Below are positions 12,747 to 21,238 of a stretch of DNA of 64,000 nt, in pieces. The notes under the pieces were generated by a model that saw only the letters and a program-made list of their open reading frames with translations, did no database searches and was not told the origin of the DNA. The stretch covers positions 58,884 to 122,883 of the forward strand of contig NZ_NKXR01000005.1 in assembly GCF_002232035.1 (NCBI RefSeq), read 5' to 3'. The translations under genes were made by a program, and so were the position numbers. The DNA is from Collinsella sp. TF06-26 (GTDB lineage Bacteria; Actinomycetota; Coriobacteriia; Coriobacteriales; Coriobacteriaceae). The stretch's first letter is position 1, and each line of letters starts with the position of its first letter.

Positions 12747-14039
12747 CTATGCGGCCGATTCCTCGAGAGCGGCCTGCTCCTCTCGCAACGCCTGGCGATC
12801 AGCCATAAGGGTGAAGGGGGTATACATGAGCACCGACACCGCCAAAACCGCAACCGAGATCACCAGGCACCCGATGCCGCCCTGCATGAATGCGATGACC
12901 GGCTGGGGAAGCACCCAGGGAAGCTGAATCGTGGGATTGAACGCAGCCCCAAGACCGAGGGCGTAAAGCGCCTGGACCACGATGGCGCAGACCGGGATGT
13001 TCAGCACGAACGGGATGAAGTACGTGGGATTCAGCACGACCGGCAGACCGAACATGAGCGGCTCGGAGATATTGAAAAGCGACGGAACAAGCGCGATGCC
13101 GCGAATCGCCTTGAAGCGCTCGGACTTGGTGAAGAGCAGCGAGATGCTGATGCCCAGGGCGTTAGCCTGGCCACCGATGGCGGTGCCGAGCGCGACGACG
13201 GCCCAAGCGCCATAGGGCAGTGCCTCGCCCGCGATGATGGCCTCGGTGTTAGCAGCGCTGCAAGCCATGATTACCGGAGCGTAGAAGTTGAGCATCACGT
13301 TGGGGTGGACACCGAAGAACCAGAAGATCGACTGCAGCGAGCACACGATGATATAGGCCAAAGGAGAGGCACCGACCATCGTGACCGGCGTGCCGATCAA
13401 GGTGTTGATCATATCGAACAGGTTGCCCCACGGGGTGAAAGAAAGACCCCACTTGGCGAACCACACCGCAGTGAATAGCACGATGGCGGCAAACATCGGC
13501 GACAGCGAGTCTGCAACCATGGGCGGAACCATATCGGGGAGCTTGATTTCAAGCTTGCTCATCAAAATGGCTGTCACCTTCGGCACGATCAGGCCAAGCA
13601 GAATGGCGACGAAGATGCCGTTCGATCCCATGTACGACGTGTTGATGAAACTCGCCATGGGAATATCCTCGAACGATTGCTGCGGCATGAATGCCAAAAA
13701 CACCGCGCCGCTCACGATGCCACCGGTATAACCGCTAAGGCCGCATACCTTACCCCACCTCAAACCGATGAAGAAGGAGATGTATATACCCATCATGTTC
13801 ATGGTAACGGTGAGGATGGAGTTGCCGGTCGCCATGAGACCGCTCGAAACCACCCAATCGGAGAACCCCGGAATGGGGAAGTTGATGAGAATCGCGATAA
13901 CCGAGACGCCAAGGGTCATGGGCAGCGTGCACATCATGCCGCCCATGAGGGCGTCGAGCATCTTGCTGTCAGCAACCTTGCTTGCCACAGGTGCGATTGT
14001 CTTATCCATTATGTTTTGGATCTTGTCGAATACCGCCAT
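12747..14039 (-). CDS. PTS lactose/cellobiose family IIC permease
   Basis: 430 residues with about ten hydrophobic segments and the family motifs LFNISEPLMFGLPVVLNP and PYGAWAVVALGTAIGGQ. It forms the membrane channel and sugar-binding site of the EII complex. The N-terminus MAVFDKIQNIMDKTIAPVASKV is the usual amphipathic start. It follows the ChbG-like gene by 154 bases, in which ATTCA-N3-TGAAT (14157-14169) is a possible weak operator. The Glu/Ala-rich tail is cytoplasmic. Confidence 0.93.
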   Translation of the reverse strand: MAVFDKIQNIMDKTIAPVASKVADSKMLDALMGGMMCTLPMTLGVSVIAILINFPIPGFSDWVVSSGLMATGNSILTVTMNMMGIYISFFIGLRWGKVCGLSGYTGGIVSGAVFLAFMPQQSFEDIPMASFINTSYMGSNGIFVAILLGLIVPKVTAILMSKLEIKLPDMVPPMVADSLSPMFAAIVLFTAVWFAKWGLSFTPWGNLFDMINTLIGTPVTMVGASPLAYIIVCSLQSIFWFFGVHPNVMLNFYAPVIMACSAANTEAIIAGEALPYGAWAVVALGTAIGGQANALGISISLLFTKSERFKAIRGIALVPSLFNISEPLMFGLPVVLNPTYFIPFVLNIPVCAIVVQALYALGLGAAFNPTIQLPWVLPQPVIAFMQGGIGCLVISVAVLAVSVLMYTPFTLMADRQALREEQAALEESAA

Positions 14040-14193
14040 GTTTCAGCTCCAATCTTTGCAGTGAACTCTATCGATGCCCGTGTGCGGCATCTTCCCCTCT
14101 AGATAGCGCATCCACCTCTCTTCAAAATCACAACGACGTGCTTCAGGCAGTACGCCATTCAGCGTGAATTGGCGAGATTGCCCCAGCGGACGC

Positions 14194-14961
14194 TTACGTC
14201 AGGTCCGCGTACGTCACGAGCCCCACGTCCTGCTCTGCAAGCCATGCGGCGACATCAGGGTCGACAAGCATCGCGGCTTCCCGGATGCGGGCCTCGAGCA
14301 TGGTCGAGTTATCTCGCAAGTACGCGTCGATATAACCTGGGTGAAACACCATGAGACGGCATATCCCTTCCGGTGTCGTTTCAAGCGCCTCTCGAAGCGC
14401 CGCAAAGGGATCCGCTTCATATGACGAGAAATCCTTGGGAACATAGGAAAGCACCGGCGTCGAGCGAAAGGTGACTGGCTCGCCCGGAACACCCATCGCG
14501 AAATAGGGCAGGCCGTGACGCTCGGCAACGATCTCAAGGCCGCGGAAGAACATGGGGCTTGCGACCGCATGTCCCTCGAAGTAATCGGGCTCACGCCCGA
14601 CGAGCTCAAGGAATCGCCGATACTGCGCCTCGATTTCGATAATGACCTCGTCAAGCACCACGAAGTCCTCCCCAGCCCGCGCGGCGGCGCGATATGCTGA
14701 GCTCCGCTTGAAATTGCCATCATCGTCAACGATGCTCGAGATGAGCGAGGAATCGCTGAGGGGCCTACCCGTGCAGATATTGGTGTGCTGACCCAAGCAG
14801 AGATCCTTGATTTGCAGGCGCGCCAAACCGCTTTCTGCAAGCGGCATGTTGGTCATGACGCCCACCGAGCGAATGAGCCCCGCTTGGACCGCGGCCGCTA
14901 TCCCGCAATTAACACCGTCGCTGTAACCTAAATCGTCGGCGCGCAGCAATAACCGCTTCAT
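14194..14961 (-). CDS. ChbG/HpnK-type carbohydrate deacetylase
   Basis: 255 residues of the YdjC/ChbG family. The metal-binding Asp pair is in RADDLGYSDGVN at the N-terminus, and the His ligands are in EGHAV and MVFHPGYID. In E. coli ChbG removes one acetyl group from chitobiose-6-phosphate before hydrolysis, which also makes the inducer. The ATG at 14961 has GAGGAGG seven bases upstream; a longer frame to 15099 has no such signal and crosses the probable promoter. It is the first gene of the leftward PTS operon and divergent from the RpiR regulator. Its presence suggests that N-acetylated disaccharides are a substrate. Confidence 0.85.
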   Translation of the reverse strand: MKRLLLRADDLGYSDGVNCGIAAAVQAGLIRSVGVMTNMPLAESGLARLQIKDLCLGQHTNICTGRPLSDSSLISSIVDDDGNFKRSSAYRAAARAGEDFVVLDEVIIEIEAQYRRFLELVGREPDYFEGHAVASPMFFRGLEIVAERHGLPYFAMGVPGEPVTFRSTPVLSYVPKDFSSYEADPFAALREALETTPEGICRLMVFHPGYIDAYLRDNSTMLEARIREAAMLVDPDVAAWLAEQDVGLVTYADLT

Positions 14962-15142
14962 CCGATCCTCCTCAACCGATATCTCGTCGAGCGGCAAAGC
15001 AACGAAGCGATGCCCTGTGTAGAGCCGATGCCGTGTTCCGGCGGGGCGGCAAGCTTCGTCGTCTCTTCTTGCATTAAGTATGACGCCGGCTATATCCAAA
15101 ATCGGTTACATGCTGTGCCACAAGGTTGCGAGATGGCTACGC

Positions 15143-15163
15143 GAGTTTCATAACGTGAAACTC
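15143..15163. promoter_or_regulatory. Palindromic operator between the deacetylase gene and the RpiR regulator
   Basis: GAGTTTCA (15143-15150) and TGAAACTC (15156-15163) are perfect arms around TAACG. The core TTTCA-N5-TGAAA recurs with the same spacing at 17572-17586 before the second glucosidase gene. RpiR/MurR-type regulators often bind palindromes of this shape. It sits in the 288-base divergent promoter region; TATAGT at 15189-15194 is a possible -10 for the regulator gene. Confidence 0.6.
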
Positions 15164-15249
15164 CGCAGGAATACCGGCATGTTTGAGCTATAGTTTGGTC
15201 AAATGAGGCCCTCTTATTCGGGCCACTGAGCATAAAGGGGACAGCCATC

Positions 15250-16071
15250 ATGGAAAAATCCATCTCGATGGGATCGGTTGCCGAACGGTTGCTTGACTAC
15301 ATCGACACCGCAATGCAGCACGACACCAACTACGAGATAGCGACCACGCTGGTGAAAAACTACAGCAAGCTGAGCGAGCTCTCGATTGGAGAAATCGCCG
15401 ACATGTGCTTCGTCTCGAAGGCTTCAGTGTCGCGATTCTGCCGGTTTATGGGTTTCGCTGATTTCAAGGACCTGCGCAACCAGCTTGAACATGACATCCT
15501 CAAAACCGGGTTGTTTCCACATGCCTTTGTAGAACAGCTGTCAAACGACACGGAAGGCGCTCTGGCATCCTACCGGGAGGCGATCCTGCTCAATATCGAA
15601 ACGACCATCTCGGCGGCAAACATCGCGAAACTGCCCGCCATTGTCGATGATTTGCACGACAGCGGGCATGTCGCGTTCTTCTCCCACCACTTCCTCTGGG
15701 ACGTGGGCCGCTACTTCCAGAGCAGGCTCACCATCATGAACCGCCTCATCGAGCTTTACCTCGATTATTCATCGCAGCTCGCCTGCGCGCAATCGCTCAC
15801 CAAATCCAGCCTCGCCATCATTTGCAGCATAGGGGGAACATACCCCATTCGTTATCCAGAAATCGTCAACGCACTCGCCGCCTCCGGCTGTCGTCTTCTC
15901 GCCATCACACAAAACACCTCAAGCGCCTACTGGAACCATGCCTCCTGCATACTGAGCTGCGGAGTGACCAACAACATCGACACGGGCAAGTTCGGTGCGC
16001 TTGCCGCCATCGACTTGATAGTCATGGAATACCTGAGGCGTTATGGAGCCGATTCCGGTACTGGCGAGTAA
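15250..16071 (+). CDS. RpiR/MurR family transcriptional regulator (HTH plus SIS domain)
   Basis: 273 residues. The N-terminal helix-turn-helix (about 1-80) contains SIGEIADMCFVSKASVSRFC, typical of the RpiR family, and the C-terminal SIS domain (about 110-250) binds phosphosugars. It is divergent from the ChbG-PTS operon and convergent with the second GH1 gene, and the same TTTCA-N5-TGAAA sequence precedes both target units. It therefore probably senses a phosphorylated beta-glucoside or amino sugar and controls both. Whether it activates or represses is not visible. Confidence 0.88.
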   Translation: MEKSISMGSVAERLLDYIDTAMQHDTNYEIATTLVKNYSKLSELSIGEIADMCFVSKASVSRFCRFMGFADFKDLRNQLEHDILKTGLFPHAFVEQLSNDTEGALASYREAILLNIETTISAANIAKLPAIVDDLHDSGHVAFFSHHFLWDVGRYFQSRLTIMNRLIELYLDYSSQLACAQSLTKSSLAIICSIGGTYPIRYPEIVNALAASGCRLLAITQNTSSAYWNHASCILSCGVTNNIDTGKFGALAAIDLIVMEYLRRYGADSGTGE

Positions 16072-16091
16072 TCTCGTCGGACCACCGACGC

Positions 16092-17480
16092 TCAGCAGGG
16101 CAAGCCGTTTTCTCTAATCACGTCCTGATACCAGAAGAAGCTGTCCTTCCTGAAACGAGCGCATTGCTTCGCATCGGTTTCCGTGCGATCGACATACAGA
16201 AGGCCGTAGCGCTTAGTGAACCCCTGATGACTTGAGCATAGATCCATGAGGCTCCAAACGCAGTAGCCGAAGACGGGATAGCCTTCGCGAATGAGCTCCT
16301 CGACCTCGCCCAAATGTCGTGAAAGGTATTCGATGCGCACGGCATCATGCACCCTGTTCTCCTCGTCAAGTGACTCGGAAAGAGCCATGCCGTTCTCCGT
16401 GACAATCATCGGAAGCTGGTAGCGATCGTAGAGCTTGCGCATGCCCACGCGAAGCCCAAGGGGGTCGATGCCGTTCGACATCCACTCGGTCGGCGCGATC
16501 GCAGGGTTATCGCAGAGTTCGAAATCCCCGCCCGACCACGGAGGGAACCGGTCGAAGCGGATGGGCTCCGTGCGCTCATGCGCACAATTGCTGAAATAGT
16601 AGTTCACCCCAAGAAAATCGGGCCTCGTCGCGACCAGGATGTCGTGGTCCCCGCACTCAACAACAGGGTAGAAACCTTCGCGCTCCAGGTAATAGCGCGC
16701 ATAAGGCGAGATGTCGCCGCGCACACTCAGGTCGAGCAGGTAGTTCTGCATCATCTCCTCGGCGTTCATGGCCGCAAGCACATCCGCCGAAGCGCTCGTC
16801 CGCGGGTTGACCACCTGCATGGCGACAACGGGGCCGATCTGCGCATCGGGGTCGATCTGTCGCAGGCACGCGATGGCGCGATGCTCGGCAAGAGCGACAT
16901 GATAGCTCATCTGGTAGGCGTTCTTCTGCTGTTGGCGCGGATCGGTTTCGGTGTCACCCGTGTTGCTGGGCGCGGAGGTCGCAATTAGCTGTTCATTCAC
17001 GGTAACCCAGCGCTTGACGCGCCCCTTGAAGTGCGTGAAGCAGATTTCGGCATAGCGCACATAGAAGTCGATCATCTTACGGCTCTTCCAGCCGCCGAAG
17101 GCCTCGACCAACGCACTCGGACATTCGAAGTGATACAGGGTGACCAAGGGCTCGATCCCTCGCTCCAGCAGGTAGTCAATCAGCTGGTCATAAAACGCCA
17201 AGCCCTCAGGATTGGGATCCCCCGAGGCATCGGGCATGATGCGGCTCCAAGCGAAACCCATCCGGTAGACCTTGATGCCGAGCTCGGCCATGAGGTCGAC
17301 ATCCTCACGCCAGTGATGATAGTGGTCCGAGGCGATCTTGTTATCGGCGATGCCGGGACGCCCCGGGCCGCGATCGGTGGTTGCCGGACCTTTGCCTCCT
17401 TCATCATACCCACCCTCAACCTGAAAAGCGCTGGTGGAAGCACCCCAGAGGAAACCTTCGGGAAACCGGTGCTGAGTCAT
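16092..17480 (-). CDS. 6-phospho-beta-glucosidase, glycoside hydrolase family 1 (second copy)
   Basis: 462 residues with [19 protein letters not shown] at the start, acid/base Glu163 in TVNEQ and nucleophile Glu362 in VTENG. The C-terminal FTKRYGLLYVDR carries the phosphate-binding Lys and Tyr. It is clearly diverged from the other GH1 at 10485-11972, so the two probably differ in substrate. It is a single-gene unit ending 20 bases from the regulator gene's stop, with no obvious terminator between. GAGAGG lies before the ATG, and the shared palindromic site is 92 bases upstream. Confidence 0.9.
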   Translation of the reverse strand: MTQHRFPEGFLWGASTSAFQVEGGYDEGGKGPATTDRGPGRPGIADNKIASDHYHHWREDVDLMAELGIKVYRMGFAWSRIMPDASGDPNPEGLAFYDQLIDYLLERGIEPLVTLYHFECPSALVEAFGGWKSRKMIDFYVRYAEICFTHFKGRVKRWVTVNEQLIATSAPSNTGDTETDPRQQQKNAYQMSYHVALAEHRAIACLRQIDPDAQIGPVVAMQVVNPRTSASADVLAAMNAEEMMQNYLLDLSVRGDISPYARYYLEREGFYPVVECGDHDILVATRPDFLGVNYYFSNCAHERTEPIRFDRFPPWSGGDFELCDNPAIAPTEWMSNGIDPLGLRVGMRKLYDRYQLPMIVTENGMALSESLDEENRVHDAVRIEYLSRHLGEVEELIREGYPVFGYCVWSLMDLCSSHQGFTKRYGLLYVDRTETDAKQCARFRKDSFFWYQDVIRENGLPC

Positions 17481-17842
17481 GAGTTCAACCTCTCGTCACG
17501 GATGTCACTTCTTGCAACTCCCGTTATAACGGATGTACGAACCAAAGCCTGTTACTCATTCCCGGGCAATGTTTCACGATTTGAAAACGGCCGTGCCATC
17601 ATGCACCGCAAACTCTAAAGAACATGCCGTCGCGAAGGCCAAGCCTCATGCCCGCCACCGTCACGTGCCGGCGCCGCACACCGCCAAGCCGCTACTCCCC
17701 ATCGCGGAAGGTCAGGAGGTCGCGGTAGTCCGTGTCGCGCGTGCTGCCCGTCTTCGAGAACGGGTTCACCGAAGCAGGACACCTCATCCTCAAGATCTAC
17801 CTCCTCGACGAAACCAAGGTCGATTTAGGAGACGCAACGTTA
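17481..17842. other. Gene-free stretch with promoter of the GH1 gene and possible gene remnant
   Basis: The left part holds the promoter and operator of the leftward GH1 gene. From about 17700 to 17842 a minus-strand frame gives only a 31-codon reading (ending FRDGE-stop) directly downstream of the antitoxin-like gene, where a toxin gene would be expected. No recognisable protein is left. Plus-strand readings here look like chance. Confidence 0.4.
17572..17586. promoter_or_regulatory. Second TTTCA-N5-TGAAA operator, upstream of the GH1 gene
   Basis: TTTCA at 17572-17576 and TGAAA at 17582-17586 with a five-base spacer, the same core and spacing as at 15146-15160. It lies 92 bases before the GH1 start on the minus strand. 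Probably a site for the RpiR-type regulator encoded at 15250-16071. Confidence 0.55.
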
Positions 17843-18091
17843 CTACAGCGCAGGGAAAACGGCCCGCCGAATAAAATCGGATCGATCCCCCGTCTTTCGG
17901 TCGATTGCCACCATCATGGATGCCGGAAAGCGCACGGTAACTGCAACAAGCGGCTCATCAGCAACAACGCCAGGCCTGACATGGATGCGCTCAAGACGAC
18001 CCGTCCAAGTCTCTTGCTCAAACTCTACGCTCTCGCGCTCGATATCTTCGTCTGTCAGGACCGATCCATCAGCTAGTTTGTACTCAGTCAT
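17843..18091 (-). CDS. Antitoxin-like ribbon-helix-helix protein, orphan
   Basis: 82 residues. The acidic N-terminal half (LADGSVLTDEDIERESVEFE) is typical of the toxin-binding part of an antitoxin, here placed before a C-terminal ribbon-helix-helix-like segment (VAVTVRFPASMMVAIDR, then RSDFIRRAVF). No intact toxin gene follows downstream at 17842 or below, and none overlaps upstream. It could be a relic of a toxin-antitoxin pair or a stand-alone repressor. The upstream palindrome at 18172-18210 could be its own operator. Confidence 0.6.
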   Translation of the reverse strand: MTEYKLADGSVLTDEDIERESVEFEQETWTGRLERIHVRPGVVADEPLVAVTVRFPASMMVAIDRKTGDRSDFIRRAVFPAL

Positions 18092-18171
18092 TATCTAGAA
18101 CCTCCCTCTCAGACAAACCATGCTTGAGAGCATTGCGGTGGACAATTGCCATGGAAGTATCCTCTCCTCCA

Positions 18172-18210
18172 GGCAGAGTTTGTCATACTCATTGCATGAC
18201 AAACTCTGCC
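18172..18210. promoter_or_regulatory. 15-bp perfect palindrome upstream of the antitoxin-like gene
   Basis: Arms 18172-18186 and 18196-18210 are exact complements (GGCAGAGTTTGTCAT and its reverse) around nine bases. It lies about 80-120 bases before the antitoxin-like start and past the stop of the DUF1016 gene. No T-run follows on either strand, so an operator is more likely than a terminator. Confidence 0.5.
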
Positions 18211-18294
18211 TTGATACGTTCCCCACCCCATGCTCATCGGCAAAGCTCAAGGCCATAAGCGAAATAAGCTTCTAACACCGAACAATTCCTACCG

Positions 18295-19437
18295 CTACCC
18301 ATCAGACCTCTCCAGCAACATCCGTAAGTCATCGATGGGCGGCAGAGCATCGAGCAACTCTCGTGGCATATCCTTCGACGTCTTATAGGTGGCCACACCC
18401 ATGGGTTTTGTGAAGTCTTGGATCACATAGTCAACAAATCCCTTGTCCATGTCTTTGCAAAGAACAAGGCCTATGGAGGGATTCTCGTGCTCGCGACGCT
18501 CAAAGTCGTCCAGGATGCGTAGATAGCCAGAGAGCTGGCCGAGATAGGCCGGCTTGAAGGGGCCGCTCTTGAGCTCGACTGCAACTAAACAGTTGAGGTC
18601 GCGGTTGAAGAACAGGAGGTCGATGTACTGATCGATGCCAAAGGCGTCGAGATGGTACTGGTTTCCCACAAACGCGAAGGCTCGACCGAACGTCATGATG
18701 AACTGCTTGATATTCTGCACGATGCCTTGCTCTAACACGCGCTCGTCGACATCCTCCGCATCGCGCACCCCGAGTTCCTCAACATTGATAAAGTCGAGCA
18801 GATACTCGTCCTTGAACGTGGCGATAGCGCGCAGCGCCTGCTGACCCTTTGGCAGCGTTGAGAGGAAGTTGTTGGAGACCTCTCCTTGATGATGAAAGTC
18901 GTCCGCCTTCAGCGAGCGTTTGAGCGCCTCCACACTTAAGTGCTCAAATGCGCACTTGTGAATGTAGAAGAGCCGCTCGTCAAGGGTCTTAGCACCTGCA
19001 AGGATATACCGATGATGGGTAAACCCAATCGCTAAAAAATCATCGAGAGAACATGTGTTTGAATTCGGCACTTGCAAGTGACGAATTTGCAGAAGGCCAC
19101 CGTCTGAAGATTCGTCACTCACGAGTGACGAATCGAGAAACGCCTGTTCATCGCCCGGAGCAGACCAAGCTTCAAAGAAGATTCGCATATATTTGAGACT
19201 TGTTGTGGAGAAGCCCCTGAGTCCTGGCAGCTCCTTCCGCAATTGTTCGCTGATGGTTTTGAGCGCGTTGGTTCCCCACGTGCCATTGCGCGTGTTGGCG
19301 GAGACGTAGCCTCCCACGGCGAAATAGAGCTGCAGCTGCTGAGCGTTGGCGCTCTTCGCCGCAGCATACTGCGCACGCAATATCGCCGTCTTGATGGTCT
19401 GAACTTCCTCACGATAGCCCGTAATCTCTGACATCAT
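18295..19437 (-). CDS. DUF1016/YhcG family PDDEXK nuclease-like protein
   Basis: 380 residues. The N-terminal DUF1016 part (about 1-165; QLQLYFAVGGYVSANT, GLRGFSTTSLKYMRIFFEAW) is followed by a C-terminal PDDEXK-type core with Asp273 in YIDLLFF, Glu288 and Lys290 in VAVELKSGPF and Gln301 in LGQLSGYL. Proteins of this kind often lie beside type I restriction systems, but no such genes are nearby. AGGAGG precedes the first of two adjacent ATG codons. The role is unknown; defence or DNA repair is only a guess from the fold. Confidence 0.85.
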   Translation of the reverse strand: MMSEITGYREEVQTIKTAILRAQYAAAKSANAQQLQLYFAVGGYVSANTRNGTWGTNALKTISEQLRKELPGLRGFSTTSLKYMRIFFEAWSAPGDEQAFLDSSLVSDESSDGGLLQIRHLQVPNSNTCSLDDFLAIGFTHHRYILAGAKTLDERLFYIHKCAFEHLSVEALKRSLKADDFHHQGEVSNNFLSTLPKGQQALRAIATFKDEYLLDFINVEELGVRDAEDVDERVLEQGIVQNIKQFIMTFGRAFAFVGNQYHLDAFGIDQYIDLLFFNRDLNCLVAVELKSGPFKPAYLGQLSGYLRILDDFERREHENPSIGLVLCKDMDKGFVDYVIQDFTKPMGVATYKTSKDMPRELLDALPPIDDLRMLLERSDG

Positions 19438-19557
19438 GGCGTCCTCCTCTTCTTACGAACTTGTGTTCCATGACGCGTTCTATGCTATCAACGCGTGCGG
19501 ACACAAAATTGCGCGTACCATAGAGGCGTTTTCTGCTTCGCCTCGTTTGGGAGATGT

Positions 19558-20304
19558 ATGTCCAAACCCTCATCCGCACTCGACGCCAGCTCTTGCGATG
19601 TTTACGCCGACTCCGCGCGCCACCCTCTCACGCGCACATGGTGCGTAGCTGCGCTCGCCCTCATCTGCTGCGCGCTCTGGGGCAGTGCGATCCCCTGCAT
19701 CAAGATCGGCTACGAGCTTCTCGGCATCCAAAACGGCGACGTACCATCGGAGTTTCTCTTCGCTGGCGTGCGCTTTATGCTTGCCGGCGCTATCGCACTT
19801 GCCGCTGCAGTCATAACAAGACGTCGCTTGCCTCGCGTCTCACGCACGGGATGGCCACTCGTTATCAGACTCTCGCTTGCCCAAACTATCGTGCAGTACG
19901 CCTTCTTTTATATCGGCGTTTCAAACGCTTCGGGTGTGCGCGGCTCAATCGTCAACGCTATGAACACGTTTCTCTGCGTGTTGATGGCAGCGCTCGTGTT
20001 CCGGCAAGAACGGCTCACTGCGCGCAAAGTCCTCGGCTGCGCTATAGGTTTTGCCGGAGTCGTTATCGTCAACCTCACCGGTGGCGATAGCGGCGGCGCC
20101 GTCACGCTCACAGGCGAGGGCTTCATCCTTATTGCCGCTGTCTCCTACGCTGTCTCGTCTGCCCTCATCCACACCTACTCCCAGCGCGAGGACCCCGTGG
20201 CGCTCAGCGGCTACCAGTTTATCAGCCCTAGTCATCGCTCAAAGCCCCTTCGGCTGCACCGTGTGCTGCCGAAGGGGCTTTGCGCGATGACTAGGGCTGA
20301 ATAA
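19558..20304 (+). CDS. DMT/EamA transporter, C-terminally truncated by a repeat (probable pseudogene)
   Basis: The first EamA domain is complete (ALICCALWGSAIPCIKIGYE, then SLAQTIVQYAFFYIGV and ASGVRGSIVNA), and the second begins (GEGFILIAAVSYAVSSALI). At about residue 222 the reading enters repeat family A and ends in an unrelated basic tail translated from it. About three helices and 80 residues of a usual 300-residue, ten-helix transporter are missing. The ATG at 19558 has GGGAG upstream; the longer reading to 19495 has none. The protein is unlikely to work. Confidence 0.75.
   Translation: MSKPSSALDASSCDVYADSARHPLTRTWCVAALALICCALWGSAIPCIKIGYELLGIQNGDVPSEFLFAGVRFMLAGAIALAAAVITRRRLPRVSRTGWPLVIRLSLAQTIVQYAFFYIGVSNASGVRGSIVNAMNTFLCVLMAALVFRQERLTARKVLGCAIGFAGVVIVNLTGGDSGGAVTLTGEGFILIAAVSYAVSSALIHTYSQREDPVALSGYQFISPSHRSKPLRLHRVLPKGLCAMTRAE
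20222..20300. repeat. Repeat family A, complete palindromic copy inside the transporter gene
   Basis: Arms 20222-20254 and 20268-20300 pair at 32 of 33 positions around a 13-base loop. The right part (20252-20303) is nearly identical to 8887-8938. It supplies the final codons of the truncated transporter, which suggests that it arrived by insertion or that a deletion ended at it. Confidence 0.75.
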
Positions 20305-20314
20305 AATTGAGTGT

Positions 20315-20346
20315 GGGCGCCGTCGTTCGTTTGAACGACGGCGCCC
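20315..20346. terminator. Bidirectional-type hairpin between the transporter remnant and the GntR gene
   Basis: Perfect 14-bp stem (20315-20328 with 20333-20346), loop GTTT. ACGTTTTGG follows on the plus strand and CACACTCAATTTTA on the minus strand. It ends 12 bases from the GntR stop codon. Confidence 0.6.
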
Positions 20347-20357
20347 ACGTTTTGGAT

Positions 20358-21140
20358 TTATTGGGCTGTGGCGGTGAAGGTTGTTTTGTCGGCGGCGATG
20401 TGCACGTGCAGCTTTGCCTGACCGTCGCAGCTGATGAGCACGCCTACCTCGAACGGGGTTCCCGTCTTGTCGTAGGTCGAACGCACGATGCGCATCGCCG
20501 CCTTACCGGTGTTCTGTCCCAAAAGGCGCGCCTCATGCTTGTCGAGGTTGACCGTCTCGTAGACGGCATCGACGCTTGCAGGCAGGATGCCGGTCTTTTC
20601 CGCGATATAGGCGTAGAGCGAGCCATCCACGTCTTTGCGTGTGAGCTCGGGGCAAAGTGACACGGGGATATAGACGTAGTTGAGCTCCATGGGTTTGTCG
20701 TTGGCGAGACGCAGGCGGCGAATCTCCCAGACGGGTGTCCCCTCGGGCACTTTGAGCCCAGAGGCGATGCCGCGGACGGCCGGTATGCTTGAAAAGGCGA
20801 GAATCTGCGAGCTCGGAACCCGTCCCGCTTCGCGCATCCGCGCGCTGAAATTCAGGGCCAGGTCGATGCCGGGTGCTGAGGTTTGGGGTTTGATGAACGT
20901 GCCCTGCCCACGTTTGCGCACCACGCGCCCCTCGATGACGAGATCCTGAAAGCAACGGCGCACGGTCGCGCGCGATAACTCCAGCCGCTCACAGATTTCG
21001 AGCTCGCGTGGCAGCGGCGTCTTGGTGTCGAACGCCTGGCTGGCGATAAGCAGGGCGATTCGATGCTTAAGTTGGACATAGAGCGGCGTATCACCGCTGC
21101 GATCGAAGGGTTCGGAGGCGAGAAACGAGATCATGTCCAT
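20358..21140 (-). CDS. GntR family regulator with UTRA ligand domain
   Basis: 260 residues. The N-terminal winged helix (about 8-80; PLYVQLKHRIALLI, LPRELEICERLELSRATVRR, GRVVRKRGQGTFI) is followed by a UTRA/HutC-type sensor (about 100-250; RLRLANDKPMELNYVYIP, then STYDKTGTPFEVGV). These regulators usually bind sugar phosphates or related metabolites. The ATG at 21140 has GGAGG eight bases upstream; the frame to 21173 has no such site. It is divergent from the mannose-family PTS operon and is its probable local regulator. Confidence 0.88.
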   Translation of the reverse strand: MDMISFLASEPFDRSGDTPLYVQLKHRIALLIASQAFDTKTPLPRELEICERLELSRATVRRCFQDLVIEGRVVRKRGQGTFIKPQTSAPGIDLALNFSARMREAGRVPSSQILAFSSIPAVRGIASGLKVPEGTPVWEIRRLRLANDKPMELNYVYIPVSLCPELTRKDVDGSLYAYIAEKTGILPASVDAVYETVNLDKHEARLLGQNTGKAAMRIVRSTYDKTGTPFEVGVLISCDGQAKLHVHIAADKTTFTATAQ

Positions 21141-21223
21141 GGGGTACCTCCATGTCGTGAGCATACGTGACATGGTCTGACACTGCGGGACAAACCGGTG
21201 ATGTCAGGCCCGATTCTTGCTGG

Positions 21224-21238
21224 TATGTATGGTACATA
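21224..21238. promoter_or_regulatory. Candidate GntR/UTRA operator in the divergent promoter region
   Basis: TATGTA-TGG-TACATA is a perfect short palindrome 84 bases upstream of the GntR start. AT-rich DNA and repeated ATAGTTGC motifs (about 21316-21365, one of them inverted so that AATAGTTGC pairs with GCAACTATT) fill the rest of the 308-base region before the PTS genes. Which of these elements binds the regulator is inferred. Confidence 0.4.

Noticed and set aside
17533..18076. Plus-strand frames across the antitoxin-like gene
   Set aside because: They are antisense to the minus-strand gene over half their length, lack ribosome sites and have chance-like composition.
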